64,000 nt of DNA from CAWCBG01 sp963793845 (lineage in GTDB: Bacteria; Acidobacteriota; Terriglobia; Terriglobales; Acidobacteriaceae): the NCBI GenBank assembly GCA_963793845.1, contig CAWCBG010000002.1, forward strand, positions 930,001 to 994,000, given 5' to 3'. This document shows, one piece after another, positions 1 through 8,805 of this stretch. The notes under the pieces are model-generated. The model ran no database searches and had not been told where the DNA came from. It saw nothing but the letters and a program-made list of their open reading frames with translations. The stretch's first letter is position 1. The number at the start of each line of letters is the position of its first letter. A program made the translations under genes and the position numbers.

Positions 1-298
1 CCTGCAATCCCGCTCCAGCGACGCCGTTGGCCGGATAAAGCGTGCTCTGTTCGATCCATGTTTCCCATACCAGCTGACCTTTGCTGGCCTGGCAATTCGC
101 GGCGACGAAGAGCTCCCATGCTGTCTGCTCCGGCGTCGCGGCCATTTTTGTGGGGAAGGTGCAGGCAGAGTTGGCGGGCGCCGCACTGACGGTTGGAATC
201 AGCGACCACCGGACATCACCTGAGGTTCCTGCTCCGAAGTAAGTTTTTGTGCCAACCGAGAGCAGCAGCGCAACGACAATGTAGATTCCTTTTCTCAT
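1..298 (-). CDS. Exported hypothetical protein, 3' end beyond the window
   Basis: The reading frame starts at an ATG (position 298) behind a strong AGGAGTG ribosome site and runs off the left edge, so only about 99 residues are visible. The first ~20 residues (MRKGIYIVVALLLSVG) look like a signal peptide or membrane anchor, implying export. The visible mature part contains a W-E-L-F-V-A-A-N-C stretch and a V-W-E-T-W-I-E-Q motif that I associate loosely with large uncharacterised secreted proteins of acidobacteria; no catalytic motif can be assigned. The small gene at 359-610 lies just upstream on the same strand and is probably co-transcribed. Confidence 0.6.
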   Translation of the reverse strand, partial: MRKGIYIVVALLLSVGTKTYFGAGTSGDVRWSLIPTVSAAPANSACTFPTKMAATPEQTAWELFVAANCQASKGQLVWETWIEQSTLYPANGVAGAGLQ

Positions 299-358
299 AC
301 TTCACTCCTTTCTAGTCTGAGTAGTCTTACTTTGTCAGAGGAACGTGGGGGCATTCGA

Positions 359-610
359 CTAAGGCTGATAGCCTCCCGCCATCCACGATGTGAAGAGCGC
401 AATCTGATCGGCGCTCCACGGAGACTCCGGCGGAGGCGGCATGATCGGGTGAGTTGTTCCGTTGAGGCGATCCAGGACCTTCTGAGCGTTGGCGGGAACC
501 GACATGTAGCTGTACTCGGCGAGCATCACGCCCATCTGTGCCATGTGAGGAATGTCAGTGGTTGTGCTGAACAAGGGAAGAATGTCAGCAGCGAAAGAGA
601 CGGTGGCCAT
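359..610 (-). CDS. Small hypothetical protein (83 aa)
   Basis: The ATG at 610 is preceded by an AGGAGA site, so it is preferred over longer in-frame starts whose extra residues look random. The product begins MATVSFAADILPLFSTTTDI and ends PWSADQIALFTSWMAGGYQP. The D-I-L-P-L-F near the start and the M-P-P-P-P...I-A-L-F-x-x-W-M-x-G-G ending resemble the c-type-cytochrome-like small domain of planctomycete/acidobacterial proteins, but there is no CxxCH haem motif. Function unknown. It lies 60 bases upstream of the exported protein gene at the left edge, so a two-gene unit is likely. Confidence 0.6.
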   Translation of the reverse strand: MATVSFAADILPLFSTTTDIPHMAQMGVMLAEYSYMSVPANAQKVLDRLNGTTHPIMPPPPESPWSADQIALFTSWMAGGYQP

Positions 611-904
611 TCCGATTCTCCTGATTCGCAAGCACGGTTGCGGTGATTCGTTTTCAGTGGCTGACTGGCTGACGAGTTGGGCGCGCATCCCTGGAGGGGA
701 GCAACGTCTTCGAAGAACATCTACTCCGCTGTCGGGGGATAAGGGGAATAACCCGCGGAGCGCAAGAGTAAGCACAACTAGTAAGAGTGTGGGGGATATT
801 GCTCCCCCACACTTCCTGTGTCAAGAGACACAAAAGTGCCAGATTGAGCAGGTAGGGCGTGGTTGGGGAGTCAGCGTAGGGAAGCCGAATTCGGGTTCGA
901 TGCT

Positions 905-2164
905 CTATGCCTGGATGCTCACTTTTACCATCTTCTTGCCGGCTCGCAGGGTGAACTCGGTGCCGGGTTTCACGGTGACGACCAGTTCAGTCTTGAGGTC
1001 CCCGTCGAGCTTTACGGCGTTCTGTTTGACTTTGCGCAGGCCATCGCTCACCGAAGTGGCAAGTCCGGTACGTGCCAGCAGCTTGTCCAGCTTCACCTGC
1101 AGCATGCCATTGTCACTGGCTGCATTGGGCGCGGCAACATCGTCGAATTTCACGCTGATGACGGGCAGGTCTTCCGGAGTCTCGTCCTTCTGGAACATGC
1201 GCGACCAGTCGGCAGCGGCCTGCTCGGCAGCCTCTTTCGAGTGGAAGTCGGCCACGATGCGCTTGCCCAGATCCTGCTTCAGCTTCATGGGATGCGCCGC
1301 ACCGCTGGTTGCATCGGCCTTCATGCGCTCGATCTCGGCAGTCGTTACGTCGGTGAGCAGCTCGTAGTAACGCCACATCAGCTCGTCGGAGATGGACATG
1401 ATCTTGCCGAACATCTCCTGCGGCGGCTCGGTGATGCCGATGTAGTTGCCGTAGGACTTCGACATCTTCTGCACGCCGTCGGTGCCTTCCAGCAGCGGCA
1501 TGGTGAGCACGATCTGCGGCGGCTGGTCGTAGTCGCGCTGCAGCTGACGGCCCATGAGCAGGTTGAATTTCTGATCGGTGCCACCGAGCTCGACGTCGGC
1601 ATGCAGCGCTACCGAGTCATAACCCTGCGCGATGGGATAGAGCAGCTCGTGCATGGCGATGGGGCGCTCTTCGGTGAAGCGCTTGTGAAAGTCCTCGCGC
1701 TCCAGCATCTGTGAGACGGTGAACTTCGCGGCGAGACGCACAAAGCCTTCGTAGTCGAGCTTGCCCAGCCACTCGCTGTTGAAACGGACTTCGGTCTTGT
1801 GCGCATCGAGGATCTTGAAGACCTGCGCCTTGTAGGTTTCAGCATTGGCGTCAATCTGTTCGCGCGACAGCGGCGGCCGGGTCGCGGAGCGGCCAGTCGG
1901 ATCTCCGATGAGCGAAGTGAAGTCGCCGATCAGAAAGATGACGGTGTGACCCATGTCCTGAAAGTGCTTGAGCTTGCGCATCAGGACGGTGTGGCCGAGA
2001 TGCAGATCGGGGGCGGTCGGATCGAATCCGGCCTTCACCCGCATCGGCATGCCGGAAGCGAGCGACTTCTCCAGGCGCTCACGGAGATCAGTCTCACGGA
2101 TGATCTCGGCCGCGCCCTTGCGCAGGTAGGCCATCTGTTCGTCGACAGGCAGGAACTGAGCCAT
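905..2164 (-). CDS. tyrS: Tyrosine--tRNA ligase
   Basis: TyrRS charges tRNA-Tyr with tyrosine in the cytoplasm. The 419-residue length fits the bacterial enzyme. Class I signature HLGH is at about residues 55-58 and the KMSKS loop is at about 233-237 (V-Q-K-M-S-K-S-Y-G-N); the region between carries the tyrosine-site elements (GGTDQKFN near 194-201). The last ~65 residues, with R-x-G-L-A-x-S-x-S-D-G-x-R-x-V-K, are an S4 RNA-binding domain. The order and motif spacing suggest the TyrRZ-like branch. There is no clear Shine-Dalgarno; a TATAAT hexamer ends 8 bases before the ATG, suggesting a leaderless or nearly leaderless transcript. It stands alone on this strand. Confidence 0.96.
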   Translation of the reverse strand: MAQFLPVDEQMAYLRKGAAEIIRETDLRERLEKSLASGMPMRVKAGFDPTAPDLHLGHTVLMRKLKHFQDMGHTVIFLIGDFTSLIGDPTGRSATRPPLSREQIDANAETYKAQVFKILDAHKTEVRFNSEWLGKLDYEGFVRLAAKFTVSQMLEREDFHKRFTEERPIAMHELLYPIAQGYDSVALHADVELGGTDQKFNLLMGRQLQRDYDQPPQIVLTMPLLEGTDGVQKMSKSYGNYIGITEPPQEMFGKIMSISDELMWRYYELLTDVTTAEIERMKADATSGAAHPMKLKQDLGKRIVADFHSKEAAEQAAADWSRMFQKDETPEDLPVISVKFDDVAAPNAASDNGMLQVKLDKLLARTGLATSVSDGLRKVKQNAVKLDGDLKTELVVTVKPGTEFTLRAGKKMVKVSIQA

Positions 2165-2172
2165 AAGGATTG

Positions 2173-2178
2173 ATTATA
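2173..2178 (-). promoter_or_regulatory. -10 box immediately before tyrS (leaderless promoter candidate)
   Basis: On the minus strand a perfect TATAAT is followed by 8 bases and then the tyrS ATG, with no Shine-Dalgarno in between. Transcription would be expected to begin at or within a few bases of the start codon. No convincing -35 hexamer is visible. Confidence 0.45.
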
Positions 2179-2314
2179 GAAGCAGGGTCAGGCGCGGGGT
2201 CGGGTCCCTTTGTCCCGAAGCATGCCACGGGCAGGTCCGAGAGTCTGCCATATAAAATTTTATTGCGCGATTCGCCGAGGAAGGACCCATTCTCGCCTAG
2301 GTAAAGTAGTCAGT

Positions 2315-2848
2315 ATGTCTGCGACGAAGCCAAAAGGGATGTTGCGGTACTTTCTTCGGGCCCCGGTGTACCTGTACCGCTGGAGGCTCGGCTGGCTGTT
2401 GGGGAGACGCTTCTTGCTCCTGACCCACTTTGGGCGGCGAACCGGCGTGCGTCATCAGACGGTGCTGGAGGTGATGGAGTACCGGAAGGAGGGCCCTGCA
2501 GCGGTTGTGATGAGTGGCTTTGGTTGGAACTCAGACTGGCTGCTAAATATCGAAGCGAACTCAAAAGCGGAAGTGGTCATCAGGCTCGCAACGGTTCATT
2601 GCCGCCCACCGCATACTGCCCGAAGAAGAGGCGGTGAGACGTGGTTGAAGGCTACGAGCGGCGCAATTGGTTCGCGGCCCCGATTGTGCGCATGGTGCTG
2701 AGCCGCCTAGCTTGGCTGGCCATATCACGACACGAATGATGACCGGCGCCGGCTGGTAAGGCAATTGCCGCTGATCGAGTTCCGGCGAGCTGTCCCACGG
2801 GCGGTGACTCCGCTTCCCAAAATCCCGCCCAGCGTTGATAATGGCTAA
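2315..2848 (+). pseudogene. Deazaflavin (F420)-dependent nitroreductase-family gene, frameshifted
   Basis: The start (ATG 2315) gives about 95 residues typical of the DUF385/Ddn family: an L-T-H-F-G-R-R-T-G-V-R-H-Q-T strand, then V-V-M-S-G-F-G-W-N-S-D-W-L-L-N-I-E-A-N. Family-like sequence then continues in other frames: F-I-A-A-H-R-I-L-P-E-E-E-A after about 2585, E-G-Y-E-R-R-N-W-F-A-A-P-I-V from about 2645, and Y-H-D-T-N-D-D-R-R-R-L-V-R-Q-L-P-L-I-E-F near 2725-2785. At least two or three indels are therefore needed to restore one protein. Family members bind F420 or related cofactors and reduce quinones or nitro compounds. Decay is more likely than error here because several lesions occur within 200 bases, but the sequence alone cannot exclude error. 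Confidence 0.7.
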
Positions 2849-2961
2849 TTGCCTTCCGTTCGGAGGCTTGCCAGGGGCAGAACCGGGGTGTCTGGCTGGG
2901 ACTACGAACTTTCGTGTAAGTGCTTCAAAAATCTACCTCCAGAAGCGTTACGGCACATCCG

Positions 2962-3456
<495 letters not shown>

Positions 3457-3494
3457 CGATCGCTGAGGACGCCGGCCAGGCAAGCCCTTAAACA

Positions 3495-4857
3495 ATGTTC
3501 AAGAAGATCCTAGTTGCGAATCGCGGGGAAATCGCCCTGCGCATCATTTGCGCCTGTAAGGAACTGGGCATCAAGGCGGTCGCTATCTATAGCGAAGCCG
3601 ACCGCAATTCGCTGCATGTGCGTTTTGCCGACGAGGCGATCTGCATTGGGCCTCCGCGGCTGAACGAAAGCTACCTGAACATTCCGGCCGTGATCAGCGC
3701 GGCAGAAATCGCCAACGTGGATGCCATCCATCCCGGCTATGGGTTGCTGAGCGAGAACGCCAACTTCGCCGAAGTGTGCCAGACCTGCGGGATCAAGTTC
3801 ATCGGGCCACCGCCGGAAGTGACGCGGCTGATGGGCGAGAAAGAAAAAGCTCGCGCCACCATGAAGAAGGAAGGCGTGCCGATCCTGCCGGGATCGGACG
3901 GCATCATCGCCTCGGCCGACGAAGCGCTTGGAATGGGCGAGCAGTGTTGGCTTTCCGGTGATCGTGAAGGCTTCCGCAGGCGGCGGCGGGCGCGGCATGC
4001 GGGTGATTCGCAGCGCCGACGAATTGCCCAATCTGTTTCACGCCGCACAATCGGAAGCGGCGGCGGCGTTCGGCAATGGCGATCTCTACATGGAGAAGTT
4101 CATCGAGCGCCCACGCCACATCGAGTTCCAGGTGCTGGCCGATGAATACGGGAACGTGGCCAGCCTGGGCGAGCGCGAGTGCAGCATTCAGCGCCGCCAC
4201 CAGAAGCTGGTGGAAGAAGCGCCATCGGTAAAGGTCACGCCGGAGTTGCGTGAGCGCATCGGCGGCATCCTGGTAAAGACGCTCAGCCGCATCGGCTACA
4301 TGAATGCCGGTACCATCGAGTTCCTGATGGATGAAGATGGCTCCCTGAACTTCATCGAGATGAACACCCGCATCCAGGTGGAGCATCCGGTCACCGAGAT
4401 GACCACCGACGTTGATCTGGTGAAATCGCAGATCCTGATTGCGGCGGGCGAAAAGCTGAGCAATATCCTCACCGGTCCGGTATCGTTCCGCGGGCACGCG
4501 ATCGAGTGCCGCATCAACGCCGAACATCCTGAGCGCTTCACGCCCTCGGCGGGCAAGATCACTGCCTTCAATACTCCGGGCGGGACGGGCGTCCGCGTCG
4601 ATACCGCAGCATACTCGGAGAGCGTGGTACCTCCTTACTACGATTCGCTCATCGCCAAGCTGATCGTTCGGGGCCGCGACCGCGCCGAGGCCATCTCCCG
4701 CATGTCGCGCGCGCTGGAGATGTTCGTGGTTGAGGGCATCTACACCAGTATTCCTCTGCACCAGCGCATCATGCGCGACCCCGACTTCCGCGCCGGCAAC
4801 TTCGACACCAAGTTCATGGAGCGCTTCCTGGCCCCGGCCAAGCAGGCGGTAAAGTAG
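3495..4857 (+). CDS. accC: Acetyl-CoA carboxylase biotin carboxylase subunit, one-base frameshift
   Basis: AccC uses ATP and bicarbonate to carboxylate biotin on AccB. The N-terminal part (from ATG 3495) has the M-F-K-K-I-L-V-A-N-R-G-E-I-A start and H-P-G-Y-G-L-L-S-E-N-A; the rest is in the +1 frame, with the glycine-rich ATP loop K-A-S-A-G-G-G-G-R-G-M-R, E-C-S-I-Q-R-R-H-Q-K and F-I-E-M-N-T-R-I-Q-V-E-H-P-V-T-E. The two halves join perfectly if one T is removed at about 3927-3929 (giving D-E-A-L-E-W-A-S-S-V-G-F), restoring about 453 residues, the normal length. Because the enzyme is normally essential and nothing else is damaged, an assembly error is plausible; a second biotin carboxylase gene exists at 38678-40204. 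It follows accB and precedes thiE. Confidence 0.9.
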
Positions 4858-4866
4858 CGCCTCGCC

Positions 4867-5502
4867 ATGTCCGAGACCGTGGTACTGCCCAAGCTGTACG
4901 CCATCCTGGATGTCTCTTGCTTCGCGCAGCCGCTACGTACTACATCTGCGATTGTGGACTTTGCCCGCGACCTCGCCGAAGGCGGCGTCAAGCTGCTGCA
5001 ATACCGCAACAAAGAGGGCAGCACCCGGGAGATGCTGAGCCACGCCCGCGAGATCCGGCGCGTGCTCGGCCACGATGTGACGCTCATCATGAACGACCGG
5101 GCTGACATTTGCCTGGCTGCTGACTATGATGGCGTTCACGTTGGACAAGACGATCTCTCTCCCGAGGGCGCACGCCTGGTGATTGGCGAGAAGCGGATTC
5201 TCGGCATATCGACGCATAATCTCCAACAGGTGAAAGAGGCTGACGCCGGGCCAGCAGACTACGTCGCCTTCGGTCCCATCTTCGCCACGGCGACCAAGAA
5301 GCATGCGGATCCAGTCGTCGGACTCGAAGGACTGCGCGCCGCCCGCGCTGCGACCCGTAAGCCGCTGGTGGCCATCGGCGGCATCACCCGCTCGAATGTG
5401 GAATCGGTGCTCGAGGCGGGAGCGGATTCCGCCGCTGTTGTTTCCGACCTGCTGAGCTCGCCACGCAAAGTAGCAGAGGAATTCTTGCGCCTGTTGGTGT
5501 AA
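4867..5502 (+). CDS. thiE: Thiamine-phosphate synthase
   Basis: ThiE joins HMP pyrophosphate and the thiazole phosphate to form thiamine phosphate. The 211-residue protein is a compact TIM barrel with family motifs in order: Q-Y-R-N-K-E near residue 44 (pyrophosphate side), N-D-R-A-D-I near 76, G-V-H-V-G-Q-D-D-L near 90, G-P-I-F-A-T-A-T-K near 137 and A-I-G-G-I near 172. The ATG lies 9 bases after the accC stop, so it is probably read through from accBC. No other thi gene and no THI riboswitch is visible nearby. Confidence 0.93.
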   Translation: MSETVVLPKLYAILDVSCFAQPLRTTSAIVDFARDLAEGGVKLLQYRNKEGSTREMLSHAREIRRVLGHDVTLIMNDRADICLAADYDGVHVGQDDLSPEGARLVIGEKRILGISTHNLQQVKEADAGPADYVAFGPIFATATKKHADPVVGLEGLRAARAATRKPLVAIGGITRSNVESVLEAGADSAAVVSDLLSSPRKVAEEFLRLLV

Positions 5503-5540
5503 ATTCTTGCGAGCACCCCTTCCTGCTTGAAAGAGGTTTC

Positions 5541-7103
5541 TTGAGCACCAAGACCACGACTCCACCGCCGGCCCACACCATCGGATCCAGCGAGAACGAA
5601 TTTGTCAAAGGCTTAGGCCTGACCAGCGCCACCACGCTGGTGATGGGCTCGATGATCGGCTCGGGCATTTTCATTGTTTCGGCAGAGATCGGCCGGCTGA
5701 CCGGGTCTCCCGCGCTGCTGATCGGCGCGTGGCTGGTGACGGGATTTCTGACCATCACCGGCGCTCTGGCTTACGGCGAGCTGGCGGCCATGATGCCGCA
5801 CGCGGGTGGGCAGTATGTTTACCTGCGTGAATCGCTGGGGCCGCTGTGGGGATTTCTCTACGGCTGGACGCTGTTTCTGGTCATTCAGACTGGAACTATC
5901 GCCGCAGTGGGAGTGGCCTTCGGAAAGTTTCTCGGTATCTTTGTTCCTGCAGTCTCGTCGTCGCATTGGCTCCTCCATATCGCGCATGTGCCGCCAATTC
6001 GGATCGGGCCGATGGTGCTGGGCAACATGGATGTCGGGCTTAATACTCAGAACCTGGTTGCCATTGTGATCGTGGTTTTTTTGTCGGTGCTGAACGTCTT
6101 CGGCGTGCGGACAGGAGCGATGGTGCAAAACATCTTCACCTTCGCCAAGACGGCGGCGCTGCTTGGGCTGGTTCTGCTGGGCATCTTTGTCGGACGGAAC
6201 GCCCAGGCGATCGCCGCTAATTTCGGGGCCAACTTCTGGCACAACGCAGGGTGGAATTCGCTCCACGCGGTGCAGGTGGGTGTCGGCGGCCCAACCGCGA
6301 TGGTCGGGATGCTGACCATCCTGGCAGTGGCGCAAGTGGGATCGCTGTTCTCCTCCGATGCCTGGAATAACGTCACGTTCACGGCAGGCGAGGTCAAGAA
6401 TCCGCAGCGCAATCTGCCGCTGTCCCTCGCGCTGGGAACGGGCGCGGTTATTCTGCTTTATGTGCTGGCGAACGTAGTTTACCTGTGTGTGCTGCCGCTC
6501 GTCGGCGATCCGCATGGGACCAGCATTGTGGCGCGCGGCATTCAGTATGCTTCGGAAGACCGGGTCGCTACGGCGGTGTTCCAGCAGATCTTCGGCTCGC
6601 TGGGAGCGAGCCTGATGGCGATTGGCATTCTTGTCTCCAGCTTCGGCTGCGACAACGGATTGATCCTGGCCGGCGCACGCGTCTACTACGCCATGGCGAA
6701 GGACGGACTGTTCTTCCGCCGTGCCGCTGAATTGCATCCGAAGTACCGCACTCCGGCGCACTCGCTCATCATGCAGTGCATCTGGACCTGCGTTCTCTGT
6801 ATCTCCGGCAGCTACGGGCAATTGCTGGACTACATCATCTTCGCGGTGTTGGTGTTCTACATCCTGACCATCGGCGGGCTGTTCGTGTTGCGCTTTAAAC
6901 GGCCGGATGAGCCGCGTCCCTATCGCGCGATTGGATATCCGGTGCTGCCCGCAATCTACATCGTGATGGCGGTCTTCATTGATATAGTGTTACTGCGCTA
7001 CAAGCCCCAGTACACATGGCCGGGCCTGATTATCGTGTTGCTGGGCATACCGGTATATTTCCTGTGGTCGCGGCAGAACAAGCAAGTGACTTCACGAGTC
7101 TGA
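5541..7103 (+). CDS. APC-superfamily amino acid permease
   Basis: A 520-residue integral membrane protein of the amino acid-polyamine-organocation superfamily. The start is TTG at 5541, with AGAGG placed 8 bases before it. The first membrane segment carries the diagnostic T-T-L-V-M-G-S-M-I-G-S-G-I-F substrate-binding loop (about residues 30-43), followed by ~12 hydrophobic segments; an A-G-E-V-K-N-P-Q-R-N-L-P motif lies in the middle and a long extracellular loop near residues 135-165. The relation to LAT-type exchangers or cationic transporters cannot be settled by eye, so substrate is unknown. A second APC permease follows after 23 bases, suggesting a two-transporter unit closed by the terminator at 8737. 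Confidence 0.9.
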   Translation: MSTKTTTPPPAHTIGSSENEFVKGLGLTSATTLVMGSMIGSGIFIVSAEIGRLTGSPALLIGAWLVTGFLTITGALAYGELAAMMPHAGGQYVYLRESLGPLWGFLYGWTLFLVIQTGTIAAVGVAFGKFLGIFVPAVSSSHWLLHIAHVPPIRIGPMVLGNMDVGLNTQNLVAIVIVVFLSVLNVFGVRTGAMVQNIFTFAKTAALLGLVLLGIFVGRNAQAIAANFGANFWHNAGWNSLHAVQVGVGGPTAMVGMLTILAVAQVGSLFSSDAWNNVTFTAGEVKNPQRNLPLSLALGTGAVILLYVLANVVYLCVLPLVGDPHGTSIVARGIQYASEDRVATAVFQQIFGSLGASLMAIGILVSSFGCDNGLILAGARVYYAMAKDGLFFRRAAELHPKYRTPAHSLIMQCIWTCVLCISGSYGQLLDYIIFAVLVFYILTIGGLFVLRFKRPDEPRPYRAIGYPVLPAIYIVMAVFIDIVLLRYKPQYTWPGLIIVLLGIPVYFLWSRQNKQVTSRV

Positions 7104-7126
7104 TCTCGAAGAAGAGGCAAAGCTGA

Positions 7127-8713
7127 ATGGCGAATTTGTTAAAGTGCAAGCCCCTCGACATGCTGATGGCCGAGGCATCGGAGACGGGCGAACACAGCCT
7201 GAAACGGGCCCTTGGTCCCCTGAACCTGATTACTCTGGGCATTGGCGCCATTATTGGCGCGGGAATCTTTGTGCTCACCGGGTCGGCGGCCGCGCAATAC
7301 GCGGGACCAGCCATCGTGCTCTCCTTCATTCTTGCCGGATTGGGCTGCGTTTTTGCCGGATTGTGTTACTCCGAGTTTGCCTCGCTGATTCCCATCGCAG
7401 GATCGGCCTATACCTATGGCTATGCCACCCTGGGCGAGATTTTTGCCTGGATCATCGGCTGGGATCTGATTTTGGAGTATGCCTTCGGAGCGGCGACGGT
7501 CGCTTCGGGCTGGAGCGGATACTTCGTCAGCTTTCTTCAGGACTTCGGGATCCATATTCCGCCCCAGTTCACGGCAACGCCCTATACCCACGTAGGCCAC
7601 CAGTGGGTACCCAATATGATCGTGCAGTACCAGGGCCGCTGGGAGTTGCTGACGACCATGGCACCGATTCTGAAGCAGAATGGCGTCGATCCTTCGACCC
7701 TGCCGCAGATGCAAGGTGTCTTTAACCTGATTGCGTTTCTGGCAATCTGTGTCATTACCACGATATTGGTCATAGGCATTCAGGAGTCAGCCAATTTCAA
7801 TTCGGCGATTGTGATCGTGAAGGTCGCGATTGTTCTGATCTTCATCGCGATCGCCGGCGCATATGTCGTCAGGCATCCGGCGGTGGCCGTGGCAAACTGG
7901 CACCCTTTCATTCCGCCGAATCAGGGTTCATTCGGGGAGTATGGCTGGTCGGGAATTGCACGTGCGGCGGGAGTTATTTTCTTCGCGTATATCGGATTTG
8001 ACGCGGTCTCCACGGCGGCACAGGAAGCCAAGAATCCTCAGAAAGACATGCCGATCGGAATCCTCGGATCCCTCGTGATCTGCACCGTCCTTTACATATT
8101 AGTTTCCGGGTTGTTGACGGGCATCGTCCCGTACTCGGCACTGAACGTGGCCGACCCTGTCGCGGTGGGCATCGATGCGACCGGCGTGCGCTGGGGCTCG
8201 GTCCTGGTAAAACTGGGCGCGATCGCCGGTTTGGGAAGCGTCATGCTGGTGATGTTGCTGGGGCAATCGCGCGTGTTCTACTCGATGTCCCGCGACGGCT
8301 TGCTGCCCGAATGGGCGGGCAGAGTGCATCCCAGATTTCGTACGCCTTACGTCTCGTCGATCACGGTCGGAATCTTTGTTGCGATTTTTGCGTCGCTCGT
8401 TCCCATCGGAATTCTGGGTGAACTGGTGAGCATCGGAACCCTTCTGGCGTTTGTGATTGTGTGCGCTGGAGTTTGGATTCTGCGGGTGCGCCGCCCCGAT
8501 CTGCATCGGCCGTTCAAGACACCCCTGGTCCCGCTGGTACCGATCCTGGGCATCGCCATCTCCTTCGCGCTGATGGCGAGCCTGCCATTCGATACCTGGC
8601 TACGCCTGTTCGTCTGGCTGGTGATCGGGATGGCCATTTACTTCGGCTATGGCCAGAAGCACAGCCGGGTGCAGCGCGGAGTGGACGAAAAGGTGCCAGT
8701 CTCGGGCGACTGA
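7127..8713 (+). CDS. APC-superfamily amino acid permease, cationic amino acid transporter type
   Basis: This 528-residue transporter begins with a soluble N-terminus ending L-K-R-A-L-G-P-L-N-L-I-T-L-G-I-G-A-I-I-G-A-G-I-F, the hallmark first helix of CAT/YfnA-type permeases. Other family features are F-A-Y-I-G-F-D-A-V-S-T-A-A-Q-E-A-K-N-P-Q (sixth helix region) and Q-S-R-V-F-Y-S-M-S-R-D-G-L-L-P near residue 385. About 12-14 hydrophobic segments are present. An extended loop of ~45 residues between helices 4 and 5 (around residues 140-195) matches the long loop in acidobacterial and proteobacterial CAT members. The ATG is 23 bases after the previous permease, and the pair ends at a strong terminator. 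Confidence 0.9.
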   Translation: MANLLKCKPLDMLMAEASETGEHSLKRALGPLNLITLGIGAIIGAGIFVLTGSAAAQYAGPAIVLSFILAGLGCVFAGLCYSEFASLIPIAGSAYTYGYATLGEIFAWIIGWDLILEYAFGAATVASGWSGYFVSFLQDFGIHIPPQFTATPYTHVGHQWVPNMIVQYQGRWELLTTMAPILKQNGVDPSTLPQMQGVFNLIAFLAICVITTILVIGIQESANFNSAIVIVKVAIVLIFIAIAGAYVVRHPAVAVANWHPFIPPNQGSFGEYGWSGIARAAGVIFFAYIGFDAVSTAAQEAKNPQKDMPIGILGSLVICTVLYILVSGLLTGIVPYSALNVADPVAVGIDATGVRWGSVLVKLGAIAGLGSVMLVMLLGQSRVFYSMSRDGLLPEWAGRVHPRFRTPYVSSITVGIFVAIFASLVPIGILGELVSIGTLLAFVIVCAGVWILRVRRPDLHRPFKTPLVPLVPILGIAISFALMASLPFDTWLRLFVWLVIGMAIYFGYGQKHSRVQRGVDEKVPVSGD

Positions 8714-8736
8714 GATAGCGAGGACAGTTTGTCACG

Positions 8737-8762
8737 GCCCTCCGCTTGCCGGGGGGCTTTTT
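8737..8762 (+). terminator. Rho-independent terminator after the permease pair
   Basis: An 8-base-pair stem (GCCCTCCG pairing with CGGGGGGC, one G-T wobble) with a 5-base loop is followed by five T residues, 24 bases after the second permease stop. It separates the permeases from the potassium channel gene. Confidence 0.85.
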
Positions 8763-8805
8763 CTTGCGCTTGGCTTCCTTGCGCTAGAACCAGCAACACG
8801 AAAGA

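Noticed and set aside
2210..2314. N-terminal extension of the deazaflavin reductase frame
   Set aside because: The family start is at 2315; the extra 35 residues look random and there is no ribosome site at 2210.
3904..4761. Long open frame opposite accC
   Set aside because: It is the antisense shadow of a GC-rich coding gene; no ribosome site and no protein family features, while accC on the other strand has full motif support.
3495..4857. accC as two separate genes
   Set aside because: The two open frames join into one standard-length biotin carboxylase with a one-base change and neither half alone is a known protein.
5613..6821. 402-residue open frame opposite the first permease
   Set aside because: Shadow of the permease: composition rich in H, Q and R with no hydrophobic or conserved pattern.
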